From: Anniella stebbinsi
Lineage: Eukaryota; Chordata; Lepidosauria; Squamata; Anniellidae
Assembly: GCA_029215795.1 (NCBI GenBank)
Contig: JARDYH010000003.1
Coordinates: 18,330,001 to 18,394,000, forward strand
Length of the DNA: 64,000 nt
Reading direction: 5' to 3'
Under the pieces are notes generated by a model, which was given only the letters and a program-made list of their open reading frames with translations, did not search any database and was not told the origin of the DNA. Positions within the stretch are counted from its first letter, which is position 1, and every line of letters starts with the position of its first letter. This document shows positions 1 through 11,444 of the stretch, in pieces. Position numbers and translations under genes: made by a program.

Positions 1-3000
1 GTTAACTATTAAAATGTCACTATTATTCACTATTTAACAATTACTACTTGTGCATATAAGCAAACCTAAATTGACACATAAAGGTGTAAAAAACTATGAA
101 CAAATATCTTCATAACTAAAAGAACCTGTTAAAAGAGCAAGAGCTTTTATTCAAGCAATTAGAGTGAATTTAAAAGCAATGTGCTACAGAATTCACAAGA
201 AATACACAGTAATAAAAAGAAGAATTATATCAAAAATGTCCAAGATACCCCAACAGAATATATCTAATTTATGTTACCTATTAGGGCACACAGCAGAACC
301 TAAGCAATAAAATACAAAATTAAAATTAACTTTTTATACATGCAAAGCTGAATTTTGCAGTTCCATTCAATATCTAAATTATATCAGGAGAACGAACAAC
401 TAAGACTTTCAGACTTTGATGGAAACTATTCAAGCATCCTTTAGAGACTTGACTTAGCAGCTAACATTCCCAGGCTGGCCTCTTAATTCCAAATGGAATT
501 CCACATTTCCTCAGCTCTCCCAATGGCCACACAGTACTGCTTTGCTCCACTGAGCCGTCTCCTGCACAGGATGCTAGTAAAATAAAACCAACCGGGGCCC
601 AACACTGTTGCTTAGTGACCAAGACTGCTGCTTTCACAGCAGCTGAGAGAAGAACCAGGATCCTCACAGGAATTCTCATTCTGCTAATCACAGCTGGGGG
701 AAAAGATGCTGGGAAGAAACAAGATTACCATTTAGATGTGATGTAAAAGAAAATCCTGTTGTAGGCTTCAAAGCTAAAACTGTATATGCAGTTTTCATTG
801 TGAAAAGCTGGACACTTTCAAAAACAAAAATGTGAAAAACAATTTTGGAAAAGCATGAAAAAAGGGAAATGTTTTGTAGCCACACTGAAAGAACAAGCTA
901 CTGACTGTAGTGGTTTTGCTTTATAGTTACCTAAGGCTTAGGTTAGATTACAAAAGCCAGATATTGTAGGGAACAACTCATTTGGGAGTATTTTTATAAG
1001 TCAAAATCCAATATCTTCCTGAAGAGTAGTGGACATCCATGAAGGCCCTGCTACTGCGCCATCAACTTTGATAAAGTGGGTTTCTGGAGACTAAGATTTT
1101 CTAGAGTTCTGAACCATTTTGTGTGTGGAGACCTGTAGCTGATAGTATCTTTTCAGGACCAAGTACCCATTTTTAGCATTTCCAATCCCCACTCAAAAAC
1201 TATCTTCCTGACAGCACCCTACTCTGCTTTTCCCCCAAGATCCCATGACCTACCAACATGATTGCCATGACTTTTGTGTGTATGTCCTTCTCTGTACATC
1301 TGAATCTATCATGTGCAATAATTTTTCTTTAGAGATTTTGTTCCTAGGATTGCCAACATCTTTTCTAGAACAGCTCCCATGTCTTTAACTGTGTGTCATG
1401 CAGAATTCAACAGGTGTAGACTTCCTAAGCATGTAGGTGAAGGAATGAAAAAACCTTCACTTGCCAATCTGTTCATTTAACTGCTAGAAAAAGATGACAA
1501 CCCTAATGTAAACTGCTTTAAGTTGGAAAGGAGAGAGTTGTGGTGAAAATTACCAGAACCATATGGGAAGATGCTTACCATGAACAGTTTGTCACATGGA
1601 TGAGCCCCACTAGGTAAAATATATCCTTTATTTCAGTTCTTATAGGGAAGAAAGCTTTTGTGATAAATTCCTTATAGGATGCTGTTTTGCAATATGTCAA
1701 GGAATAACTATGACATAAAATGAGACCGACTGCTGCCCATCTTTGGCTACAATCCTCTACACAGTGAAGTTGCCAATGCGCTACTGAGTTAAAATGGACT
1801 TAAAGCAGTTTAACTATGTGCAAGATTGCTACTTTTGTGTATAATTTTACAATATTGTGAGTTTGTCACTAAGAACTTAACACCTAGGATGTTAAATTAC
1901 CTGGGGTGTGGTTAATTAAGTTTTAGGTGGTACAGGCGACCTGCGTAATCTGAAACAGAATCAGAAAAGGGGGAGCATCTTGTTTAGACACTAGAGAAAA
2001 GAAACTGTTCCTGACCTGTTTCTTCCATGAAATTGGGAATGCACAAGTAGTGAAATAGACTGATGGGCAATAACTGTCAAAGAGCTTCATTGTTTTGAGA
2101 CAAGAACCCCGGCATTTTAGCTATCCAGATTCAGAGCTCTGTTGTAAATAAAGCATTCATTAATATTAGACTTTCGAACCAAGGCACTGTGCTGGTTTTG
2201 TTTAAATGCCAATACCTCTGTTCAAGCTGGACTATGACATTATTATAAGCACTACATCTTACATTTTCTGTTCTATAGCTATCTGTTATGGATGCCACTA
2301 AATATGGTTGCATAATAGTTTATGTTGCCTTTTAACTTTAGCCAAATGTTTAATATCCACAATAAGGTCAAGAACTGCAAAGAAACAAAAAATGAATTCA
2401 GAATCTTGATAAAAATTCCTGTAGTAGAGGTACTTCATTGAAAGGTTTATATACTACTGAAATGCATTATCAACCCTGAAAGTGTGTTTTTAGATACCTT
2501 CAGTTTCAGCAATCTGTCTAGATAAGATACAAAGAATGCCTCATACTTACAAAGGCTCTCTGTCCTGGACAGGTAGAATGAAAGGTTTTCTCACATCTAA
2601 CTTGTTTTGAAGTTAGACTAGATTTAGGACAAATGGCGGGAAAATCACTTCCTGTGTTCTATAAAACACCCAGCTGACGTTTGATAAAAAGGTGGGGTCC
2701 GCCTCGAGTATCACCTTATTGCTGTGGAAAACACACAACTGAGAATTAGATGAGAATGCCCCTAGCACCAAGAACACAGTATTAAGGATTTTTTAAAAAA
2801 CAAATTGTTGCCCTTGGTTCAAATGTAGGGGGCATGAATGTAGTAGTAGCAAGTAGAGATTCCATGCAGGGAACCAATGTACTGTGGGTGGGCTAATTAG
2901 AGCTACATTGGAACCATTGAATATGTGGACTGGAAAATATTGAACACTTTGGCTTACAACCTAATATGCTGTTAGGGCCAACTATCCATCACTTGAGGAT

Positions 3001-3317
3001 CTTTGTCCAGCTCCTCCTGCAGGAACCTATATAGTCAAAATAGTATCTTTGTCCAGAGCCCTGTTCTTCTAGCTACAACAGGAAATGTACGTTTTCATCT
3101 TGATCCATAGACTTTATTGATGGAATACTATATTGAAGCCAGCAAGGTCTTCAAAACTTGTGTAACTATTCCTACTCACTCTTCAGGCTGTTAGATGGAA
3201 TATTTCAGGTATTGGATGCTGCACTGAACTCTGAACTAGAAGGTCACATAATCTCAGCAGAACCCAGGGTCTCTGGACCAATATCACTAGGAGCTGAGGG
3301 AATGCATACCTATTTGC
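1..3317. other. No gene seen; unassigned AT-rich DNA
   Basis: I see no supported gene or recognisable mobile element here. The short open frames near 461-885 and 2131-2313 have no recognisable domain and look like chance ORFs. The stretch is ordinary AT-rich sequence consistent with intergenic or intronic vertebrate DNA. Confidence 0.5.
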
Positions 3318-3790
3318 TACCAGGCCATGTTTAAGGCTCTGGTACTAGTGTGCAAAGCCCTAAACAACTTGAGACCAGGATACCTGAGAGAACACCTTCT
3401 CACTTACCAACCTGCCTGGTCACTGAGGTCACCAGAGGGCATGCTCCTGGTGGTTCCACATGGCCCTATTGGAGGCCACCAGGAGAAAAGTCTTCAATGG
3501 TGGCCCCCTTTCTGTAGAACTCCCTAACCCTAGAGATCAGGCAGGTGCCAACACTGTGTTGTTTCCAGTGCCTCCTGAAAACTGTCTTATTCCAGGAAGC
3601 ATTCCTTGACTGACAGCCAAAGTTTGTATTGGCATTCTTTGTTTTTTAGTATAATATTGGGGTTTTAATTTTAGTATCTTTTATGATTTTAATTCTTATG
3701 TTCACTGTTCCAGAAACTGTTTCAGATATGGCATGATATACACATTTTGTAAATAAATAAATTTCTGCTTTGCTTTGTCGTTTGGTCATG
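3318..3790 (+). mobile_element. L2-type LINE fragment: ORF2 C-terminus and 3' UTR
   Basis: The frame starting at 3327 reads FKALVLVCKALNNLRPGYL followed by a SLRSPEG motif. This is the signature of the region after the reverse transcriptase in vertebrate L2-clade LINEs, where the family usually has F.VLVLTYKALN.L.P.YL and S.RSLRS. The downstream sequence to about 3770 is AT-rich and ends near AAATAAATAAATT, like an L2 3' end. The copy is heavily 5'-truncated, lacks endonuclease and RT, and is degraded after about 66 codons. Boundaries are approximate. Confidence 0.72.
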
Positions 3791-4902
3791 AATCTGAGCA
3801 CCTGTAAATTTTCAGGACTTCCAAATAGGTCCATTGCCAAGATGTTGAATTAAGACACACCCTCTTAAAATCTCTTACTGCAAGACCTGGACAGCTATTG
3901 TTTTTCTGAAATGCAGCCAGATTATACTCTTTTGGACTTCTAGAGCTAACCATATGCCTTGGACTACCTTGCCACCTACATGTGCTTCCCACCCTGGCAG
4001 GCTGACAAGCCGTTATCATCACTGTCTGTGCCAGGGTCTGCAGGCTGACTCCTTTGGACAGCTGTCTTTGGTTAGCCTGAAAACACTAATGAATGGAAAA
4101 TCACAGGAATCTGAAAACAACAACAGAAATATAATTCAGTGTTTACATTCAACTTCTGAATATCAAATTCATCATTTTATAGTAATTCTGTATTAAACAT
4201 AAAACGTTGCACATTCCAATTAAAAAGTGATCCAAGAAGACATATTTTAGATGGGTCTTCAGTATACTGCCATTTCAAATAATATTTTTGAAGCAGTCTT
4301 TCAAATCACACTAATTAATAGTAGCAGGAACAATGCCCACCTCTCCGAGGATTATTTATGGCTAATGAGTGATAACAGTAATGATATCCCACTCTCTGTT
4401 CAAAATTTTCTTCAAAATACAAATGCCTTTAGATAAGATAAAATGTTCTAAATAAATTTCAACTTACAAATACCAAACATTTCAATGTGAATGTGTTAAA
4501 TATACACATTCTGGAAATAATTTTTTAAAATCTAAATGGAGGAACCCAATACTTACAAATTTCCTGTCTAAATTTTCTTTTAGACATTATTGTGAAGTCC
4601 TCTAATTCTCTATATTACACATATTTAGAAAATATGTATCTAGAAAATACAATATACATGTACAAAACTAAAATAAGCCAAATATTCAAGAAGCATAAAT
4701 ACTTTCTATTTACGAGCATATGCAAATTCTTCACAAGCTGCAATAAGTAAATGCTCACTGCTGGTTCTAAAGGAAGGGACCTTCCTCTTTCCAAATTATC
4801 CCAATTTGGGTGAGAGTTAACTATTTACTCCCAAGCTGCAATCTTGATTACCACCACCACCCCAGTGTGGCAATTAGGCTTCCAAAAAAAATATCTTATT
4901 GA

Positions 4903-4946
<44 letters not shown>

Positions 4947-5159
4947 AAAGCATGACTGCTGCATCAGGGCCAAAGAAAGGGTGTGTGGAATAAATTGAGG
5001 CAGATCTGGCCCACGTGTCACCAGCTCCCCACCCATATTTTACCAGCTACAATAATTACCAATTTGTTTCCAGGGTCAATTCAAGGTGTGGTTTTTGACC
5101 ATTGGAACTCTAAATGGTCTAGAACCAGAGTATCTTTAGAATATCATACTGCCACATAC
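3791..5159. other. No gene seen; contains one (GT)n microsatellite
   Basis: There is no recognisable coding region. The open frames at 3954-4196 and 4251-4436 have no domain signature. The only clear structure is the GT microsatellite listed separately. Confidence 0.5.
4905..4944. repeat. (GT)20 microsatellite
   Basis: An uninterrupted run of twenty GT dinucleotides, likely to be polymorphic in length. Confidence 0.97.
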
Positions 5160-6112
5160 CCATAGAATAGTAGAGTTGGAAAGTGCATATAAGGCCATTG
5201 AATCTAACCCCCTGCTCAATGCAGGAATCCACCTTAAAGCATACCTGACAAATGGCTGTCTAGCTGCCTCTTGAGTGCTTATAGTGTAGGAGAGCCCATG
5301 ACCTCCTTAGGTCATTGGTTCCATTGTCGTATTGCTCTAACAGTCAGGAAGTTTTTCCTGGTGTCCAGCTGGAATCTGGCTTCCTGTAGCATGAGCCCAT
5401 TATTCTGTGTCCTGCACCCTGGGATGATCAAAAAGAGATCCTGACCCTCCTCTGTGTGACAATCACGCAAGTATTTGAAGAGTGCTATCATGTCTCCCCT
5501 CAGTCTTCTCTTTTCCAGGCTAAACATGCCCAGTTCTTTCAGTCTCTCCTCATAGGGCTTTGTTTCCAGACCCCTGATCATCCTTGTGGCCCTCCTCTGA
5601 ACACGCTCCAGCTTGTCTGCATCCTTCTTGAAATGTGGTGCCCAGAACTGGACGCAATACTCAAGATGGGGCCTAAACAATGCTGAATAGAGGGGAACCA
5701 GTACCTTGCACGATTTTGAAGTTATACTTCTATTAATGCAGCCCCAAATAGCATTTACTTTTTTTGTAGACACATCACGCTGTTGGCTCATATTCAGCTT
5801 GTGATCTACAACAATTCCATGATCCTTCTCGCTTACAGTATTGCTGAGCCAAGTATCCCCCATATTGTAACTGTGCATTTGGTTTCTTTTTCCAAGGTGT
5901 AGAACTTAACACTTATCCCTATTAAATTTCATTCTGTTGTTTTCAGCCCAGCACTCCAGCCTATCAAGATCACTTTGAAGTTTGTTTCTGTCTTCCAGGG
6001 TATTAGCTATCCCACCCAATTTTGTGCCATCTGCAAATTTGTTAAACATTCCCTGCACCTCCTCATCCAAGTCATTAATAAAAACGTTGAAGAGCACTGG
6101 TCCCAGGTGCTC
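5160..6112 (-). mobile_element. CR1 LINE, 5'-truncated (RT C-terminal part and 3' end)
   Basis: On the minus strand the sequence reads from the end of the reverse transcriptase into the CR1 C-terminal region and stops at the conserved 3' end. Visible motifs are LFNVFINDLDEEVQG, the A..TKLGG block, CWAENNRMKFN.DKC, then SALFRPHLEYCVQFWAP and ERVQRRATRMIRGLE, all classic for CR1 ORF2. The 3' end beside 5160 (CATAGAATAGTAGAGTTGG on the plus strand) is the usual CR1 terminus. Coding is open over about 260 codons except for one in-frame TAA near 5904. The catalytic FADD box reads FADG, so the enzyme would be inactive. Endonuclease and most of the RT are missing, as expected from incomplete reverse transcription. 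Confidence 0.93.
5312..6097 (-). pseudogene. CR1 ORF2 reverse transcriptase, C-terminal fragment
   Basis: This is the coding part of the CR1 copy. It would have made the reverse transcriptase that copies CR1 RNA at the target site. The upper part (6097-5906) holds the end of the palm domain, with an altered active-site box (ADG in place of ADD). The lower part (5878-5312) holds the thumb-like C-terminal region with HLEYCVQFWAP and RRATRMI. The two parts are in the same frame, separated by one stop codon where the family normally has a lysine in the KC.VLHLGK context. It is a dead remnant. Confidence 0.9.
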
Positions 6113-6309
6113 TGGTGTCAGGCTTTTTATTTTTTAAGAAAATGTGAACCACTTCATGCTCCATGTATACTCCTCAACAATTAAGGGGTCAGTTGTCTTG
6201 TGGTGTTTCATCTCCCCCATTATCAATTTTTTGGAAAAAAAATACTTTTAACTTACAAGGCTGGAAGGAATCCAATATACCCCTAATGAAATAAAAGTGA
6301 AACTGTATC

Positions 6310-6317
6310 ATAATAAC
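6310..6317. repeat. 8-bp target site duplication, left (ATAATAAC)
   Basis: ATAATAAC immediately precedes the TIR at 6318 and is repeated exactly at 6868-6875. An 8-bp duplication is the hallmark of hAT-superfamily transposition. Confidence 0.9.
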
Positions 6318-6867
6318 TAGGGCTGTGAACAGATCTGTATCTGGCCAATCTGGACCTCCCGGATCCAGTTCCGAACCGGGTCGGGGGAGGTCCAGATCAT
6401 TCTGGAGAGGATCAGGCCCGTTCCAGATCAATTCTGATCAATCTGGAGATCCGGGACCATTAGCCTTCCAGGTCCCTGGTTGCCGGCTGCGCAGCAGGCA
6501 CCCAGAGACCTGCAAGGCCTGCGGTGAGTTCATTGGACTCACCGCCCTCCCCTCACTCTCCCTCCTCTCCCCACTCACCCACCGCCATCCGCTGTCCTGA
6601 GAACCAGGCCTTGCAGCCTGGTTTCTCAGTACAGCGGACAGCAGCGGACGGTGAGTGGGGAGAGGAGGGAGAGTGGGGGGAGGGCGGTGCCTCCTTTTCC
6701 CCATAGTCTAGCAAGTCTATGGGGAAAAGGAGGGCCTCCGGATCTCGATCCGGAGACCTGGATCTGGTTCCGAAGTGGATCAGGGGAGGTCCGATCTGGT
6801 TCGGATCCGATCGGCCTGATCTGGATCGCCCAGATCCAGATCCGGATGGGGGGGCTGCAGAGCCCTA
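6318..6867. mobile_element. Non-autonomous hAT-like fold-back element (550 bp)
   Basis: The element starts TAGGGCTGTG and ends with the complement of TAGGGCTCTG, with an exact 8-bp duplication ATAATAAC on both sides. Almost the whole element is an imperfect inverted repeat. The arms carry GATCC/GGATC-rich blocks, then mirrored CCTCCC...GGGAGG tracts, closing at a short loop near 6610-6620 (CCAGGCCTTGCAGCCTGG). It is far more GC-rich than its surroundings. The reading frames through it on both strands are low-complexity shadows of the hairpin, and no transposase is encoded. It was presumably mobilised by an unlinked hAT transposase. Confidence 0.88.
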
Positions 6868-6875
6868 ATAATAAC
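6868..6875. repeat. 8-bp target site duplication, right (ATAATAAC)
   Basis: Exact match to 6310-6317, directly after the right TIR (AGCCCTA). Confidence 0.9.
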
Positions 6876-7184
6876 CATTTTTTTCCTAGTTATAGCACTT
6901 CAAGAGTACTAGAGTTATTTTTGTTTTGTTTTGTGTACGTTCCTGCACATTCAGAAAAAAAAAGCACACATATGTCCCATGAAACAAAGCTAGAATGACC
7001 AGATCACATTCTGTATATTGAATATTTATAGCATTTCCATTCTTTATGTAGCTTTTTAAAATCTGTGACTGCCTCTCTGTTATCAACCAAAAAAAAAACC
7101 CTGACCAGTGATTTAACCATAATTAAGAACATCAGAGGGAGTTGTGAGATTGTACATTTTGTCTCACCAAACTTCCCTTTCTAT

Positions 7185-7640
7185 AGCATAATCCTGCTGG
7201 TTAACTAGAGTTCTCTTTTAACCACATGGTCATTGATTTAAACAGTTGCTTTGATTCACGAAGGGGGAAATCTCATCGGGATTCCCATCAGCCTCTGAAC
7301 TTGGAGGCTGACAGGAATCGTATGCAGAGCGAGACCAGCATGGGGGTAATTTTTGCCTCCATGCAGCCCCAGCTCTACATTTTAGCTAGACGGCCACAAG
7401 GGGGAGGGATGGAGGCTGGATGAGTGTGAGGATAGCTTGCATCCTCACTTCCACAGTCCCCTCCCCCCCCCGCCGAACGGAACCCCCCCTTTTCCTTCTC
7501 TCCGATATCGGCTGCACAGGAAAGGGGGAGGAGAGCTCCAACTCCGGGGTTTGCTATCTCTGGCCTTGAATCCAGGATTCAGAAATATTCTATGCCTCAC
7601 TCCACAGACACTGTCTATGGGCCATAGGATTGCACTCTAA
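7185..7640. repeat. GC-rich interspersed repeat candidate, unclassified
   Basis: A GC-rich block embedded in AT-rich DNA, with C and G homopolymer runs (about 7450-7490) and short related ends (GCATAATCCT near 7187, AGGATTGCAC near 7626). It may be a degraded TIR element, but I see no clear target duplication and no domain in its open frames. Confidence 0.3.
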
Positions 7641-9340
7641 GACAGATATTGACTTAAATAATTCATTTAATCTGCCTCCATCATTGATTTTGACAGTACC
7701 AATCTGCTATTAGGTTTCAATGGATCCCTTTAAAGTCCTGGCTGGAAATAAAAATATGATTTGTTTACAAACTGATTCCAGGTTAACATAAAAATATAAT
7801 GTAATGGTATGACATCCCCAAAACATAGTCTAATACAAAAGCTATTGGGCTAAATTGGACCACACAATGTGAATTTTAAACATTTTAACAAAAAAAGTAC
7901 ATACATAAAGCAGAAGATATTTGTTTTGTTATGGGCAAAAAAACCTGAGACATGTGACTGGGGAAAAGATACAACCCATCAATTAAGCAATCCTCACTGG
8001 GCTATCAGAAAGCCCTTCAAGGAAAAACTGAATAGAAAGCAAAACAGAAACAAATTAAAAATGCCTAGGTGAAATACTGGGTTCATACTAAATAATGGAA
8101 GGGGTTCAATATACCCCAAAAGCCTAATACGATCTCCCCACTCCCTGAACATTACAGATAAGATAATTGTGTTGCAGGTTTACACTATGAGAGTGTTAAT
8201 TCCTATGTCAAGATAGAACCTACATAAAGAAGAAATAACCCGCTGGAGGAAATTTTACTCCTAGATCCAATGGAGTCCTGCAGTACTTTGACATGGAGTT
8301 TTAGATTTGCTATGACACCCTTCAAACATTTCTGCACACCTACGGGGGGAAATCCAGCAAGACTATAGCAGATGCACTTCGCAGATATTTCTTGAAAGAT
8401 CATAGATAGGATTTATATAGTTCCAGGTACTATTTTAGATCTCTGTCAGTACTTCTCTCCAAGAACTTTGTAAGAACTGTAGTTTTATGAAGGAGGCAGA
8501 TATTTCTAACAGATCTCTCATACTGATATTATCAAGCCATTAAAGCCACTGTTTAATTTTTGTCACCTTAAACTCCAACAGTGAGGAAACATCCTAACTG
8601 ATAGCTGTCTACTTCCCTTGTCTGGACCTAGGGCTCAGGAGCCTTGTCTGAAAATGCATTAAAGCCATTTCCTACTCACAGCCATGCCACTCTGATGGTT
8701 AGTCAAGCTTCTGCACTGGGGCATGGAAATCAAAGGCCAGCTTGTCCCCACCTGCCTCTAAGATTGAAAGGTCCATGTTTCCAATACACATATTGACTTT
8801 CAGATGAAAGGTGATCTTACTACATGAGGGAAATCTGATTTTTGTTCCAACAGCATTTCTGAAGGAGCTGGAATGTAGCCTGGACCCCAGCATTCATTCC
8901 TTAGAATGTGTGTCCAACTTTTCAGGCCAAAAGTGTTCATCTGCACAAACATTAACACTCATCACTGACTACACTGTGGAGCATTGGTAAAGAATCAGGA
9001 AAATACAAGCTTTCACAACAGTCAAGAAGCAAATAACAGCAGAACATGCTGTGCCATTGCCTTATTTCGTAAAAGCACACCAGCATGATTTTATGTATGA
9101 CTAAAAGAGGAACTTGTTGCAGGAAACAGGAGTAGGAGGAAAGGAATGTTAGTTTTTATTCCTGTTTTTCTGGAAGTTGCTGAATAACAATACTCAACAT
9201 ACAGACATTCAAACCGAAACATACACACATAGCATTTTGTGCCAGGGCATATTTATTATTAAATATGTAACCAACAGCCCCGATTTGGGGGGGGGGAGGG
9301 GAGAAATTGCCCCCCCAGCAAGGATGATCCCTGTACTGTT
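7641..9340. other. No gene seen
   Basis: No recognisable coding sequence or repeat family. Apart from a G-run near 9288-9300 the stretch is ordinary AT-rich sequence. Confidence 0.45.
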
Positions 9341-9765
9341 ATAAGATCAAGAAACAATCAACGCAAGACAACAGGAGGAGCACCTGTGTTTCCTCTCAGA
9401 GAGGTCCCAAGATGTTGATGCCTGTTCCAGTGTTTTTGGGGAACACATTGTGGGCAGGCGGGAAGGATGTGTGTGGGGATCTGTTAGACTGAACAGAAAC
9501 AGCTCCTTCCCACTCATTTGTCTCCCTGGCAGTTTATACGGCCTTCCGTGAGGATTGTTTTTTTTTACAATGGATATCAATTTTATAATGGATGTTGATT
9601 TTACAATGGATGTCAAAAACAATCAACAAATAATGATACTACCAAGAAAGACAAAAACATATGCAACATAGTCGGGCCCCAGACCCCCTTCTGGACTGCC
9701 AGGCCCCGATAATTTGTACCAACTTCCCCCCTTCTCGTCAGCCCTGCCAACAGCCATGATTAAGA
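9341..9765 (-). repeat. Possible solo LTR or LTR-like remnant
   Basis: On the minus strand a purine tract (AGAAGGGGGGAAG near 9730) precedes about 390 bases of GC-variable sequence. The plus strand also holds three tandem 18-19-bp units (ACAATGGATATC-, ATAATGGATGTTG-, ACAATGGATGTC-) at 9567-9616. A polypurine tract followed by such a block would fit an LTR, but I cannot find a second LTR, a primer-binding site or a target duplication. Low confidence. Confidence 0.2.
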
Positions 9766-10680
9766 GATTGGAAGCAGGATACGTTTACCAAGCTACCTCT
9801 CACATGGAAACTGTCCCACCTTATTCAGCTATAGTTTGTCCTTATCATTCTCTCTAACAGTGAATTCACGGAAATGCAAATTTGGAGTCAAGAGTAGCCC
9901 TGCAGTGGGGGAGGAAATTGACAAGTGTCAGTTCAAAATATAATACAACTAAAAAACGAAATGAACAAGTGGGATTTTAACACATATAGAGGGGATATTG
10001 ATCTGTATGCTGAAGAAAGTAAATAGTGGACAAGTGGATGTGTGCAATTGCGTATGACAGAAAAAATCCAATTTGTGTACTTCTGAAGGACTGAATATAT
10101 ATATTTTAAAAGGTTGCAAACAGAAAAAATGTGCACAAAAGGGGTAGCAATTCGAGCAGGGCAAGAAATCTGAAACGTTTCTCTCCATAGGGATGAGGAT
10201 ACAAGAGGGGTTGTGCCACAAAGACCCATAGAATACATGCCAGGAGTGGGCACGAGGACTGAGGAGGGGAAACAAGCCATGGGGAGCTACAGAGCACCTG
10301 ATCATACGTCAGGAGTATCATGGGTTAGTGAGCAAACAAACAACCCACTATGGCTTATTTTCAGTGTGGCTTATCATGATGTGTGAACCAGCCCAATATG
10401 CGCCATGAGAGTATGGGAAGGTTCCATCTCCTAAACTGCATCTTGTATTGACACTATCACCAGTTTATAGCTATAAAATGCTTAATATAGCAGAACATGA
10501 GAAGGACTGTGAGCAGCAGAGGGAATGGAGGATGTCCAATATCCGTTCCCCACTACTGAAACCCCCTCTCCCAAGAGTACTGAACAGGAACACTCTTTTT
10601 AGGTGTTGGGGAAACACTGCAACATTATGTTGCACATCTTACTTGTGTCTGCACTGAAGGTAACTATCGTTACTACTAAC
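9766..10680. other. No gene seen; possible MITE end near 10320-10410
   Basis: The overlapping minus-strand open frames at 9933-10321 are AT-rich and carry no domain signature. At 10320-10410 the sequence (GGTTAGTGAGC...GTGTGAACCAGCCC) resembles the end of a small TIR element, but no partner end is evident. Confidence 0.4.
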
Positions 10681-10813
10681 CACAGTGTGCTCATAACCTA
10701 GGACATGAAACTAGCCATATGTCTTGTTGCTATATCCACAAGCTGACATAAGCCTCAAGTTCATGCGAGGGAAGGATATTTAAAGCTCCCGTCCCTGGTT
10801 AGGAACCATGATT

Positions 10814-10853
10814 CAAATATATGGAAACCAGGATCCTGGTTTCCATATATTTG
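10814..10853. repeat. Perfect 40-bp palindrome
   Basis: The left half CAAATATATGGAAACCAGGA is followed directly by its exact reverse complement with no loop. Flanking AACCATG (10804-10810) and CATGGTT (10858-10864) extend the symmetry imperfectly. It could form a cruciform and is probably the centre of a palindromic MITE. Confidence 0.95.
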
Positions 10854-10909
10854 TTAGCATGGTTGGATGTTCTGTGTAGGGAACACTCTGAATAACATCT
10901 TTTAGGGAA

Positions 10910-11180
10910 TCTGTATGTTTTTATTTAATTCATAGCATTTATACACTGCCTTTCTGCCAGGGCACCCATGGTAATTAAAAAATATTACAAAATATAGAAA
11001 AACAGAATCCTGACGGGATGAGTGGTAGTATCTTCAGAACCTCCCTAGCCTGGGAATTACTCTGAAATAGCCAAGACAGCCACAGGTCAGAGACTTTCTG
11101 CCTATGAGAAGTCCCTCCAGCCCTGGCTGGATAGAAAACAAAAAGACTGTGGGTTGCGAGTGCCTGCTAATTCTAACTTG
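10910..11180 (-). repeat. Degraded LINE 3' region (L2-like), tentative
   Basis: The plus strand opens with TTTATTTAATTCATAGCATTTATACACTGCCTTTC. This is the kind of A-rich 3' tail, seen in antisense, that L2-like LINEs leave in reptile genomes. No coding part is readable. Confidence 0.35.
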
Positions 11181-11323
11181 TGTGTGTCTGTGTGTGTGTC
11201 CACGTAGACTGAGGGGAGGAAACCAGATGTAGTCATACTTAAAGTAGACCCAATGAATTCAACTTAAATCATTATTAACTTAGATGGCGTGGATTTCAGT
11301 GGGTCTACTTTAAGAATGATTCC

Positions 11324-11444
11324 ATGTATGTATATGTATAGCCAGGAGTATCAGGGACAAGTAGGACGTATGTATATGTATAGCCAGGAGTATGTATATG
11401 TATGTATATGTATAGCCAGGAGTATCAGGGACAAGTAGGACGTA
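11324..11444. repeat. Minisatellite, unit about 43 bp with TATATG core
   Basis: Units of TATGTATATGTATAGCCAGG plus AGTATCAGGGACAAGTAGGA are repeated. The middle unit lacks the second half. Open frames across it are an artefact of the repeat. Confidence 0.88.

Noticed and set aside
6325..6998. Clustered ORFs on both strands between 6.3 and 7.0 kb
   Set aside because: They are mirror readings of the fold-back hAT-like element.
9933..10321. Three overlapping minus-strand ORFs of 71-118 codons
   Set aside because: Hydrophobic, Phe/Ser-rich translations in three frames of AT-rich DNA, with no recognisable domain.
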